In this document: positions 38,926 to 48,845 of the stretch, piece after piece
How the letters are laid out: every line of letters starts with the position of its first letter
Numbering within the stretch: the first letter of the stretch is position 1
Assembly (NCBI GenBank): GCA_016858145.1
Contig: JAEHOE010000178.1
Location: forward strand, 62,001 to 126,000
Direction of reading: 5' to 3'
DNA: 64,000 nt
Source: Edaphochlamys debaryana
Lineage: Eukaryota; Chlorophyta; Chlorophyceae; Chlamydomonadales
Program-made: the position numbers and the translations under genes
The notes under the pieces: generated by a model
Databases searched by the model: none
What the model was told of the DNA's origin: nothing
Seen by the model: the letters and a program-made list of their open reading frames with translations, nothing else

Positions 38926-39649
38926 CCGCGCACTGGCTGATCCGGTCGTGATAGCTTGCTGCTGCTGTTTGTAGCGCTTGTGCCTAATGCTAGAGGAAAG
39001 TGGCGCGAACGGGGCTGTGCGGAGGGGGCAAGTCCTTGCGCGTCACCCGCATCGTTCGGCGGCGACCCGGCGGCCCCTGGGTCACCGCCGCCATGGCGCC
39101 GGCGCCCGTGCGTGGCCCGTGCGTGTCCCAACCCAGAGTCTGCTGCGCCCATCAGCCTGTACATAGTCCTACAGGCAGACAGGAAAACCCCACTTGGGAG
39201 GGGAGGGGAGGGGTGCTGGCTTGACGGCAGGCGGCCCGTCGATGCCCCGTACCTGCGCTCGCTATGCGCGCCTGAGTCCAGCACGCAGGCCTTTGCTGCG
39301 CCCAGACGCAGCGACGCCGTCCTACACGGGGTGGCAGGACCGCAACGGTGCAGAAGAGCGCGGAGGAGAGCAGGGCGCCTCGCAGGCGGCAGTGTGTATG
39401 CCCGGCGGCCGCGCGCGAACCGGCCAGCGCTTACCCATTGTTCATCTGCTGTTCCACACGACGCAACGACGGTGTTGCAAGTCTTTGTCGCTTGCGCCCT
39501 TGCGACTTTCTCGGAGACACCCCCAGGGTCGCCGGATAACACACGTAAGCCAGCATCTATGTAAATAGGAAGGACTAGTGCCACGCGCGCAACTCAGGTC
39601 GTGATTGTCGCTGCAGCGTTCGGTCATTGGCCGAAGCCCCGACCAGCCT
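38926..39649. other. Upstream region of the SMP/C2 gene
   Basis: This is 724 bp before the minus-strand start at 38925. No coding exon, RNA gene or repeat was recognised. Unspliced open frames cross it on both strands without domain content. Confidence 0.4.
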
Positions 39650-40330
39650 TTGACCTTTAAATCATGATTGCATATAAACCCTAATGAAGCATGAAATAAG
39701 CACTTAGAGAGACACAGCGTACCACTGCTACGGTTTGGCGCGCAACTGGGATCCTCTCCCAGGCATCGAGCCTACCTCTCCCGAACGGCCTTCAAGCTTG
39801 ACGGAGATGCCAAGCACGGTGATGATAGCTGCGGCGCTGTTGGAGCGGGCGGCAGCAGCACACTTGCTGCGGCGGCGGAGGCCTCTTTTGCATCTTTTGT
39901 TGGCGCTCGCGACAATGGACAATGGACATGGCCGCGGCACACTTGCTGCGGCGAAGGGCGAAGGGGGCGCTCTTGCCGGCGCTCAGCAGCATCCAGGGCC
40001 GCCTGGACCCTGGCTGCAGCGTCCGACCGCCGACAGGGCCCCGTCTGATCACACTCCGGCCGCTGGCGGCGGCCCCTCAGCCCCCGGCTCCTGGCGGCGG
40101 CGCGAGTGCAGCCCGCCAGCCAGCGCTGGCTCTGCTTTAGGCTCCCTCCGCCGAGCCCGCGGCGTCCCCTGCCGGCTGTCGCGGGTCCGCGGCGGCACCC
40201 ACGGTGGTGTGCGTGCCCGGCTGGCGGCTCCACGCGCGAGCCTCGGGGCTAGGGCGGGGCTTGGCATCGGAGAAGGGCGTGGCGGCGGTGGCTTGGCGGC
40301 GCCGGCTCATGCTGCTGGAGTAGCCGCCGG
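39650..40330 (+). pseudogene. Remnant of an F-box-like gene 5' region (array unit 0)
   Basis: The segment 39690-39780 matches the region upstream of the two F-box-like genes at 46547 and 55224. All share a CACTTAGAGAGACACA-like or AAGCACACA stretch, TTTGGCGCGCAAC (here 39734-39746), GGATCCT and GAGCCTACCT. The expected coding sequence is absent. Instead there is GC-rich DNA with two GCACACTTGCTGCGGCG repeats (about 39858 and 39939) that continues into the conserved block found upstream of subtilases 1 and 2 (about 40140-40260 compared with 50520-50610). I read it as the decayed first F-box of the array. Confidence 0.55.
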
Positions 40331-40929
40331 TCTCGGAGAATTGACAGCAGCAAACTGAGAAGCAAGCGGCGGGAAGATGGGCGTCGCGGCGTCGAACGGC
40401 CGGTGGGTGGTGTGGGTTTGAGGCTATGGAGGAGGCAGGTCGGCCCAGGGGTTTTGGCGCTGGTGTATGGGAGGGGCGGGACCGCCACCGTCCCGCGCCG
40501 CATGCCCTTCAACACCTGCGAACTGCTCTTACCGGCATGTCTTTCATATCCTGCTCCTCTCTCCCACTGCCCACTTCAGCCAGGGCTTGGGGCCGGCAGT
40601 GTTTGACGTCGTACGGTCCTGGTGGGGCCGTGGGGGACAGTCCTCGGTGTTTGCAATGAAGGACCCCCACCTCCACAGCGCCCTGAGGACAGGCCAGCTG
40701 CAGGCGGCTGACGACGACGCAGGTCCCTGGGCTTCTTCGGCGCGGTGGACGGGCCCTGTTGGGAGCCAGCCCAGACGGTGTGGCGGCTTTGAAGCCACTG
40801 TCATTTCTAACACTGGCGACGGGCTCCTCGACTGGATGCCCTGGCTTCTCGGCTGGCCCACATGAGCGCGTCTGCCACCCTGCTTCGGAGCCGCCAACTG
40901 GGTGAGTGCTGTGGGGGGTGGGGGACGTC

Positions 40930-41247
40930 CTTGGGCCGGCTCTAGGCCCGCATATGAAAAGGTCGCCTATGGGGATGGTGCTCTGCCGGGCCAGCGTCGG
41001 TCCCACCAATATCAGCCGGGCTCCTGGGCCGGGCCCGGGCCCAGAGGGCCCCAGCAGGCGGGCCCCCAAGGGGCCCGGGCTGCCCGGGCCAGGAAGCGGG
41101 CACGCACTACTTAACCTGGCCGCGGCAGCACTAACCTTATAACACCCACTCCACAGTGCAACCATTGCAAGCAAAGGCTTAACAACAGTCTCCAGAACTA
41201 GTTGGCGCGCGAGTCCCGCAAATCCGTTCGACTCATACATTGGTAAC
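40930..41247 (+). promoter_or_regulatory. Conserved promoter block of subtilase copy 1
   Basis: A block of about 300 bp is nearly identical before all three subtilase starts. It holds a run of overlapping GGGCCC and CCCGGG palindromes (about 41020-41095), then CACTACTTAACCTGGCCGCG, an A/T-richer CTAACCTTATAACACCCAC at about 41130-41150 (TATA-like), and GTTGGCGCGC (41201-41210) just before the ATG at 41248. Conservation among three diverged copies, in contrast to the 5' flanks further out, argues for regulatory function. Confidence 0.5.
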
Positions 41248-44175
41248 ATGCCGCCGACGTCACGGCCCTGCGGCGTAATGCGAGCTGTCAGGCTGAACTG
41301 GGCAAGCGCCGTAGTCCTTATCGCGGTCGCCCTCTTCTCGGGAACGCAGCTCGCCACGGCTGACATCGATGTTGCAGACGGGGTGAGTGCGATACTACGA
41401 CTCCATGTTACTCCTACTCAGAGAATGCAGTATACTATACACTACTCATAGCAATGTACAGCAAGCAACAATGAGATTATTCTGGGTTGGGCCCGGCGTG
41501 GGCTCGTCGCTTTGTCGGGACCGACCGCGACTTTGCACAGTCGTTCGCGATTGCGATGGTGCATGTCCTATGGTCTCTGACATAGATATGCTATTCACTA
41601 CGGCCGTAGCTGTCTCCCTCTGACATCCTGCACTATGTTCGTCGCTCCCGCAGCCGCCTGGCGGCCCTCCGGCCCAGGCCTTCTCCGGCTTCCTGCTGCG
41701 GCCCTCGCGGAGCAAGGGCGCCGAGGTGGCGTCCCTCCGCGCCTCCGAGAAGAGCGCCCTGGGCAGCCTGGGGATTAACCCCGAGGGCCTGCAGGCCGTG
41801 GGCTCGCAGGGCTGGTTCGCGGCCCGGCCCGACAATGGTGCCCTGTCCCCGCGGCTGGCGGAGAAGCTGGCCGCCACGCCTGCGAGCGACCTCAACCCCA
41901 TCATCGCCGGCTTCAAGGCCAAGGGTGAGGCCGCCTTGGGCGGGTGCTCTTATATGTCGGGCAAAAGGCTTGGCGGGGTCACGGGGACACGCACGCACCG
42001 CCCGCCCGACTGACCACCTCCCCGCCTGGCCTCCCAACCTTACCCCCCAAGGCTTTGACGCTGAGCCTAACTACATTGTGCGCAAGCTCGCTACCCCCAA
42101 TGACAACAACTGGGCTGCCGTCAGCGCCGCCATGCAACGCATCAGCGCACCGCAGGCCTGGGACATCTCCCAGGGCTCGTCCTCGTCAGGGGGTGTACGA
42201 CGGATGGTTGACTGCATTGTCCTCTTAGTGCGAGGGATCAGGACCAAACGAGAACACTTGTGGCCAAACACTTACTGAGGTCTTTGCTCCCTTCATCCGC
42301 CTGACCCACCCACCCACCGTCCAACCGCAGGGTGTCCGTCTGCGTGGTCGACAGCGGAATCCAGGGCTCTCACCCCGAGCTGTACAACAACCTGGGTGCG
42401 GTGTACAACGCCCTGACCGGCTCCTGGAGCATCGATAGCGACGACAACGGACACGGAACCCACTGCGCCGGTGCGTGGGGTGCACTGCATGCAATCAAGA
42501 GCGGGTGTGGACAGATATGAGGCACGGGCTGCGCATGGAAGGCACGAGTCCACACCTTCAAGCCCGCTTTACCCTTGACCTCTGCTCCTCTTCGGCTGGC
42601 TTGCAGGGACCATTGGCGCTGTCGGTAACAACGGCGCAGGCATCACGGGTGTGGCGTGGCGCGTGCGGCTCATGTCGTGCAAGTTCCTGGGCTCGAGCGG
42701 CAGCGGCAGCGTGGACGGCGCCATCCGGTGCATCCGCTGGTGCAGGTGGGTGGGGCGTGTGCGCTTCACGGGGGTCGGAAGCATTTGCATTGCTCGCCAA
42801 TTCCTGAGAACACGTTCCTAAACCCTTGGTTCCTTTGGCTGTCTATTGCCCACAGGGAGCAGGGTGCCAGGATCCAGTCGCACAGCTGGGGCGGGTACGG
42901 CAGGGTGACAGCCCTGGAGGACGAGATCCGTGTCGCCCAGGACGCCGGTCACCTGCTCTTCGTCGCCGCGGGTAGGCAGCGAGGCCAGCACGGGCCAGGA
43001 GCAAGCTCCCTAGCAACCAAGCCTTATCCTACCTCACACATAACCTAACCTCTCATCCCCTCATTCGCAGGCAACGACAACATGGACATCGATGTCAACC
43101 CCGTCTTCCCGGCCAGCATCAGCCTGCCGGCCGTGGTTACCGTGGGGGCAACCGACAACGCGGACAGCCGCGCCTGGTTCTCCAACTACGGCCGCCAGCG
43201 CGTGGCCCTGTTTGCCCCCGGCGTCAACATCTACTCGACGTTCCCCGGGAGCTCGTATCGCACGCTGCAGGGAACCAGCATGGCGACCCCGCACGTGGCG
43301 GGCGCTGCTGCGGTGCTGTGGGCCTCCAAGCCGTCCGCCTCCGCCGGGGAGATCAAGGCCGCCCTGCTGGGGGGCGTGGACGTGGTGTCGGGCGCTTGGC
43401 TGTGCAGCACGGGGGTGAGTCACGTGGAAACCAGCAGCCTGGGGAGATGGGGGCAAAGGGAGGGCCATGTACGGGGTCCTCTATCTGCTCTGCGAATGGA
43501 CGGGTGTGCCCGCTCACCGCACGGTCGGCGGGGGGCTCACTGCTTGCCGCTCCGGCCCTCAACCCCCTCAAACCCCTCGCTTGATGAAACCTCAGGGGCG
43601 CCTGAACCTCCTCAAGAGCCTCCAGATCCTGGGTGCAGCCGGTAAGCAACAGGGGTGACCTCGGGGAGGCACAAGGGCATGCAGGGACCACTGATCTGCT
43701 GTTGAGCAAGGGGCGTGGGATGACTTGGGGAAGCCGGCCCCGGGTCATTGAAAGGATGAGAAGGATCAAGACCTCACCGACCCTGACTCCCCTCCCGTCC
43801 TTCCCTTGCCGTGCCGCTCCGTCCTGCTCTCCAGCCCCCACCCCCACGCCGACCCCGACTCCCACGCCGACCCCCACGCCTACGCCCACGCCCACCCCCA
43901 CCCCGGGCCCCTGCACCTCCCCCTCCGCCTCCACCTTCTGCTCCGGCAAGGCCCCCGGCTTCTACGGCGACAAGTGCAAGTCGTGCAGCTGGTACTACTG
44001 GGTGAGTGTAGGAACAGCGTGGGGAGGAGAGCATGCTTGGGAAGGCACCAGGTTGCCGTACACCTCGAAGCAGCTTGCTTGCCTCCGCCCGCGCCGTGCT
44101 CGAGCCCCCCATCCCCCTCCCCACCAGTGCTGGAGCGGCGGCTCCTCGTACCAGCAGTCCTCGGGTTTACAATGA
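41248..44175 (+). CDS. Secreted subtilase (S8 family), array copy 1, C-terminally truncated by an insertion
   Basis: Exons: 41248-41382, 41654-41924, 42052-42184, 42331-42470, 42607-42745, 42856-42971, 43071-43414, 43596-43641, 43835-44001 and 44128-44175 (512 aa). A signal peptide (VVLIAVALFSGTQLATA) precedes a propeptide-like region (SLRASEKSALGSLGI, about residues 46-135). The catalytic Asp is in CVVDSG, His in GHGTHCAG, oxyanion Asn in AAGND and Ser in GTSMATPHVAG, so the protease core is complete. A Pro-Thr linker and a Cys-rich tail follow, suggesting secretion to the wall or medium. A 1093-bp insert at 44158 replaces the last residues with SSGLQ and a stop, removing about 27 residues and three Cys found in copy 2. 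The donor after exon 3 is GTCAGG, while copies 2 and 3 have GTGAGT. Confidence 0.87.
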
Positions 44176-45250
44176 AGGATCCTCAAAAGAATCACAGCGC
44201 TGGACGCTGCGGCCGTTTGGCCTACTCCACGGGCCTTGCCTCCTGCAAGACCTAGAACTGCGCAAAGCGCGACCATCAACCGCCTGGGGCTTGACCCCGC
44301 CCGTAACTGGGCCATAGAACCGCCCATCCCCTAAGGGTACCCCTGCCGCATCCAGCCCCCCCCCTCACGAAACAGGATATCCGCCCCTTTAAACCAGCGA
44401 GGCGCCAGGCCCTTGGCTTGCAGCTCATCGAAGATAGGCTTCCGCTCCTTCCTCAGCGCCCTGCCGAGCGCGTTGAGGTAGGGCGTCACCACCACCCCGC
44501 TCACCACCCGCACCTCCTTCGCCCTGTGCCGAAACTCAGCCCGCTGTGCTGCCGTTACCCCGACAACCACATTCCACCCCCCCTCCCCCTTCCAGCTCCG
44601 CTGGACGGTAGCCTGGAGCTCAGTGCGCCCCGAAAAGCCCAGCCTCGACAGGTCTCCCGACCGCAGCCGGTCCGCCATCTCATCTGAGACCTCCCGCAGC
44701 AGCAGCCGGCCCCGCTCCTCCTTAGGGGCAGTCTCCACGATCAGCTCAGAGAAGCGCTCAGTCTGGGCGATGTCCGCTTTGAGCTCCCTCCGGAGGCTCG
44801 CGATGGCGCGGTCCGTGACGTTGTAGTTTTGTGTTATCACCCTCTTGAACTCCCCATAGTCCTCGCTGAGCGCGGAGAAGTCGCGCTGAAGGGCCGCGTG
44901 CCGCTCAGCCGCAGCCATCATCAAGTCGCGGACGACGGCGGCCAGCTCGTTGATTGCCCTGACGAACACCCCGCGCAAGACTGGAGCCTCTATGCAGCGA
45001 AGGGTATCCAGAAGGGACGCTAGGAGCGACACGAAAGTGTCTTTAACCATCCTAGCCTCAGGGCACAGAGCCGCCTCCTTTTTCGCCCGCTCTGCCTCGC
45101 GTGCCTGGTGTGCAGCCTTAGCATCGGCCCTAGGCTGTCGCGCAGCTGCCTGTTCCTGTGGTGTGCCAATATAGTTTTTGCTGATGGGGCGTGGGAACTG
45201 CATACTGGCTTCGCCTAGGGCCGGTGTTGTGTGTTGTGTGTTGTGTGTTG
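44158..45250 (-). mobile_element. 1.09-kb insertion in the last exon of subtilase copy 1
   Basis: Compared with copy 2, copy 1 matches up to CAGCAGT at 44158 and resumes at TGCGGCACC at 45251, where the lost C-terminal codons and stop survive downstream. The intervening 1093 bp have no counterpart in copies 2 or 3. A GTGTGTT microsatellite (about 45226-45250) lies at one edge. Most of the insert is one open frame on the minus strand. No target-site duplication longer than one base is visible and no terminal inverted repeat was seen. Confidence 0.8.
44331..45203 (-). CDS. ORF of the inserted element, retrotransposon ORF1/gag-like (290 aa)
   Basis: It starts at MQFPRPISKNYIG within the insert and ends at 44331. 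The middle is helical and charged (REAERAKKEAALCPEARM; LRRELKADIAQTERF), suggesting a coiled coil. The C-terminal part (ALRKERKPIFDELQAKGLAP, then WFKGADILFREGGGWMR) resembles the ends of L1-type ORF1 proteins (transposase_22-like) by eye only. The frame is intact with no stop. The open frame continues upstream of 45203 into subtilase sequence, but that extension is accidental. Function in RNA binding is inference. Confidence 0.55.
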   Translation of the reverse strand: MQFPRPISKNYIGTPQEQAAARQPRADAKAAHQAREAERAKKEAALCPEARMVKDTFVSLLASLLDTLRCIEAPVLRGVFVRAINELAAVVRDLMMAAAERHAALQRDFSALSEDYGEFKRVITQNYNVTDRAIASLRRELKADIAQTERFSELIVETAPKEERGRLLLREVSDEMADRLRSGDLSRLGFSGRTELQATVQRSWKGEGGWNVVVGVTAAQRAEFRHRAKEVRVVSGVVVTPYLNALGRALRKERKPIFDELQAKGLAPRWFKGADILFREGGGWMRQGYP

Positions 45251-46546
45251 TGCGGCACCGGCACCGCCATGGACTCCCGCGGCACCGGGACCGGGTGCAA
45301 CTGGCCATCCAGCATCGTGTGCTGAGAGAGCGGGCGGGAGGTGTGCGTGTGTTGGGTGATGAGAGAGTTAGAATGAGTAGAGTAGAGAGAGTGACGACGC
45401 AAGGGGTGAGAGAGTTTGGCGCGCGGGGAAGCGAGGATCTCGGGATATCGCTTGTATTATATGATAAGCAGTGGAGCTGTAGGTAGGCAGGTGTAGAGGA
45501 AGCAGGGGAGGAAACGTCCAGTGGGACGACCTGCCGAGGTTGTGACGTTGGCGGGGGTTTCCCTCCGTCCGTTCGGGCAGCTGTGAACGCTGCTGCGGCG
45601 GAAGGCTTCTGCCGATACGCAAGGGGCGACGGCTTAAGACGTAAGGGCCACTCGCGTTGGGGCATGCCGCCCGCGAGGTTTGAGCAGGGTAAGGGCAGGG
45701 CGAGGGACTGACGCAACCCACTTGCGTCTGTGGGCCTGTCGGCTGCCGCAGCAGTGTGTTGGTGCTGATCCACGGCGGAGGTTCGAAGCGGAAGCGTGCC
45801 CAGGGCGCAGAAAGGCTTTCAGCTGTGTGCGGTGGTTGAGGGCTGTTTATCCTTTTGTTCTGCAACATTCGCTGCCCAACTGACACTCGGGCGCGCCTGG
45901 TGGCGTGGGAGGGCCCGCGGGGCTCGGGACCTGGTGACGGCAGGCGAGCGGACAGCGAACTACTATAGGGCTCGGTTGCCCGCCGTGTGCTATCAGGGCA
46001 GGCGTGGAGGGGGTTGGGGCGCAGCCGAGGGCCCTCTAGCACAACGCGCAACTCAGCAGGTCTCTGCTCGGGGCTTCGAGCGCTTCTGCCTAAACCTTTC
46101 TGCCTCCCGCAAACCGAATGTCGGGCCCAACTGTGGTCCGTCGTTCGTAGCCAGAGCAATCCGGCGGTGGTCTGGACGGGGGGACGGCATGGCACCAGGG
46201 TGCATGGCATGGCATCGCAACGCGCGCTTCTGCCTTGACCTTTGTGCGACGTGACCACACACACGCTCAAGCCCGCGGGCCCGGGGTTTCGGGCGCGGGG
46301 TTTCGGGCGCGGGGTCTCGGCACGGGAACTCGGTACGGCAGCGCATTGCGCGCTTCTGCCTTGACTTATGTGCGACGTGAACGTGTTACGCTATACAGAC
46401 AGCACATACTTTGAAGCACACAGAGGGCCTACAGCTTAGTACAGCTGCGTTTTGGCGCGCAACAGCTATTTCAGGATCTTCGTCCCAGCAAAAGCCCACT
46501 CCTCCACAACTATGAGCTGCACGTAGACTCTCAGCAAGGCTTTTTG
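45251..46546 (+). other. Displaced subtilase 1 C-terminal codons and intergenic region before F-box copy 1
   Basis: 45251-45322 holds the orphaned end of the subtilase reading frame (codons for CGTGTAMDSRGTGTGCNWP, SSIVC and TGA), now separated from its gene. The rest is the upstream region of the F-box-like gene. It includes a three-fold CGGGCGCGGGGTTT-type repeat at about 46278-46320 and TTTTGGCGCGC at 46450-46460. The sequence around 45414-45440 (GAGAGAGTTTGGCGCGCGG) corresponds to 54533-54550 after copy 2. Confidence 0.6.
46450..46460 (+). promoter_or_regulatory. E2F-like site upstream of F-box copy 1
   Basis: TTTTGGCGCGC contains TTTGGCGC, which fits the E2F/DP consensus TTTSSCGC. It lies about 90 bp before the ATG and recurs at the matching position before F-box copy 2 and the unit 0 remnant. 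Function is inferred from motif and conservation. Confidence 0.4.
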
Positions 46547-48845
46547 ATGGCCAACGCTGTCGCGCAGCTTGAGAACTTGGCTATCGCTGACAACAACAGC
46601 CCCCAGGAGTCAGCCGACCAGGCTCCATCGCTAGAGAATGTCCTCCAGCACATCGACCTGCGGGGCTTGAAGGCTTTCTTCGCCGAGCTCCCTGACCTTC
46701 GCTGCATCGCATCCCTGCGCCTAACATGCCCAGCGCTGCGCGACTTCGCGGACGCGAACATCTACTGGCGGAAGGCTTTCAAGCTGCAGCTGCGTGAGGA
46801 TGGCACAGTCTCAGAGCTGCTTGCAGCTCTGGAGCGCTTCCGCGGCAGTTTTGAACTCGACGTCCGCCTTCCTGCGGCCGCACCTGCCGGCGTTGACGCG
46901 CTGCTGCCGGCGACCTTCACCGCCCTGCCAGAGCCCGTGCGCCGGCGCGTCACGTCCTTCGTTGTCAGCGGCAGCGGTGACTTCGCCCCTGGCCGCATCA
47001 GTGGCCCAGCCGTCTCGGGCGCTGCGGTGGGCGGCCTGGCGGCATCGCTGCCCTGCCTGCGGGCGCTGAGTCTCGTCTGCCTGCCCTGGACATGGAGCCC
47101 TGGAGACGCGGGGGAGGCCTACGCAGGTGGGTTGTGTGGGACGTTGAATCGGGAACCGATAGAGGTAGCACCGAGAGGTGGCACTACGCAGCTAAACTGG
47201 CTCTTGCTCGGCCGATGGTCCCACTGTCCGTGTCCTCTCCCTGTTGGCGGCAGGGACGTAGCAACCCCCAAATCAGCCTCACACCTTGAACAACTTGCAG
47301 CCAGGGAAGGACTGATACTTGCATGGATTTGTAAGGGCTTGTGGGCTTTTGCTCGGTGCAGCGGCCCCTCAAAGAGCCCGATACCTGTGCCCCCTCCCCA
47401 CTGCCCGACCCACATCCCCAGACCTTGCGGCCCTGGGCACGCTGGAGGCCCTGGTGGTGCCCGGCCTCGGCGGCCTGACCGGCGTGGAGGCGCTGGCGGG
47501 CAGCCTGCGCCGGCTGTCGGTGCTGGACAACTACAACCACCCGCACGAGCTGTCGGCCTTTGATCCGCTCAGCACGCTCATGCGCCTGGAGGAGCTGCAT
47601 CTGTACGTCAACTTCGAGGGCCTCGCTCCACTCCGGAGCCTGCTGCTCCTGCTGCCGCCCTCGCTGCGGACGCTGAGGCTGCTGCCGTTCAGCGTCACCC
47701 TGAGCCTATGCGATGGGCGCCTCGCAGCAGTCATGGTTCAGGACTCCGCGTATTCTGCTACGAAGCTTGCAGTCGTAGCCCGGCAGCACCTCCTGCCGTG
47801 CCTGGAGCCGGGAGGTCGGCTGCAGAGCCTGAGCGTGGAGCAGCTGGCGCTGAACTTGTGGGGCGGGGCCGACATGGAGCCGCTGCTGGAGCTGTTTCGG
47901 CGCAGCGACTCGGCCCACGTCGAGCGGCTACACGTGGGCTGGCACCTGACTTCTGTCCAGGTTTCCAGCGCTCTGGCAGCCCTGGGGCATGTCCGGACTA
48001 TGGTCTTCCCGGGGGGCATGTGGTCGGATGGCAAGATGGTCCTGGACCTGCAGCGCCAGCGCCCACTGCCCTCCTCCGGCCCTTGCCTGCGCCTGCCCAA
48101 GCTCGAGGAGATCTTCAAGATGGCCCTGCGGGGCTTCCTCACTGATGGAGCTGTCACGGAGGGGGGGGCCGTAGCTGGCGGGCGCGCGGCTACCGTGGAG
48201 GCAGGCGACGGGGTTCAGTTCATGCTGCTCGTGCGCGGCCCCGCTGCCGCCGCTGCGCTGGACCAGGCCAGGCATTTCGGCGCCGAGGGCCTCAGGGCTT
48301 GGGCCAGGGAGCTGGAGCCAAAGCTGCTGTCAGCAACCGGGGATGCCTTCCTAGGGTGCCTTGGGCCCCTCGGCTCGCTGATCTCAGGCATCATGCCTCT
48401 GTCGCCGGCCTCCGCCGTGCTCCTGGAGTGCCGCTCTTGGGGTGACGGTGCGGCAGAGGCGGTTGTCGCTGCGACACCTGCTGCCTCGCAGTGGGAGGGG
48501 AGCGAGGCGGTGCGGGTGCAGGCGCAGAGCTTGAGCTCCTCCTGTCGTGGATTCACACGGGCTATCCTCCAGGTGGGTCAAGGGTGCACTGCAAGGGTGT
48601 AGAACCACGGTCCACATGGTCGTCGGACTCTCTACACACGTAGTCAGCTTTATCGCCCCTTCCCACACCTTGCGCCAGGTGCTCACATTGCCCACCTCAC
48701 TCCCTTTTCCGCCCCACAGGTCGTGCAGGAGCTGTGGGCGGCCAGCGCGGGCGAGGGAGGGCCCGGCCTGCAGCAGCGAGTGGACATGGCGTGGTGGGCG
48801 GTGCGGATGGTCCAGGGCCTGCTGCCTATCAGGATGGCCTTCTGA
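46547..48845 (+). CDS. F-box-like / leucine-rich protein, array copy 1 (618 aa)
   Basis: Exons 46547-47126, 47422-48572 and 48720-48845 keep phase. The first 90 residues (LENVLQHIDLRGLKAFFAEL, then LRLTCPALRDF, then IYWRKAF) have the helix spacing and Leu/Trp pattern of an F-box-like domain. The middle is rich in Leu-x-x-Leu segments resembling irregular LRRs (LAALGTLEALVVPGLGGLTG; LRRLSVLDNYNHPHELSAF; LMRLEELHLYV). The C-terminal third has no recognised motif. An SCF-type substrate adaptor is a reasonable guess but the F-box match is weak. It sits between two subtilases in the same orientation. An alternative TTG start three bases upstream is ignored. Confidence 0.65.

Noticed and set aside
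37971..39584. 542-residue minus-strand frame taken as one exon from 39584
   Set aside because: The upstream part has no domain content; a short exon at 38925-38875 joined to 38726 gives an SYT-like N-terminal anchor instead.
43835..43910. Separate microsatellite locus (CCCACG/CCCACC run)
   Set aside because: It is the coding Pro-Thr linker of the subtilase, with the same exon length in copies 1 and 2.
44158..45250. Target-site duplication around the insert in subtilase 1
   Set aside because: Only one shared base (T) is visible at the edges; too little to claim.
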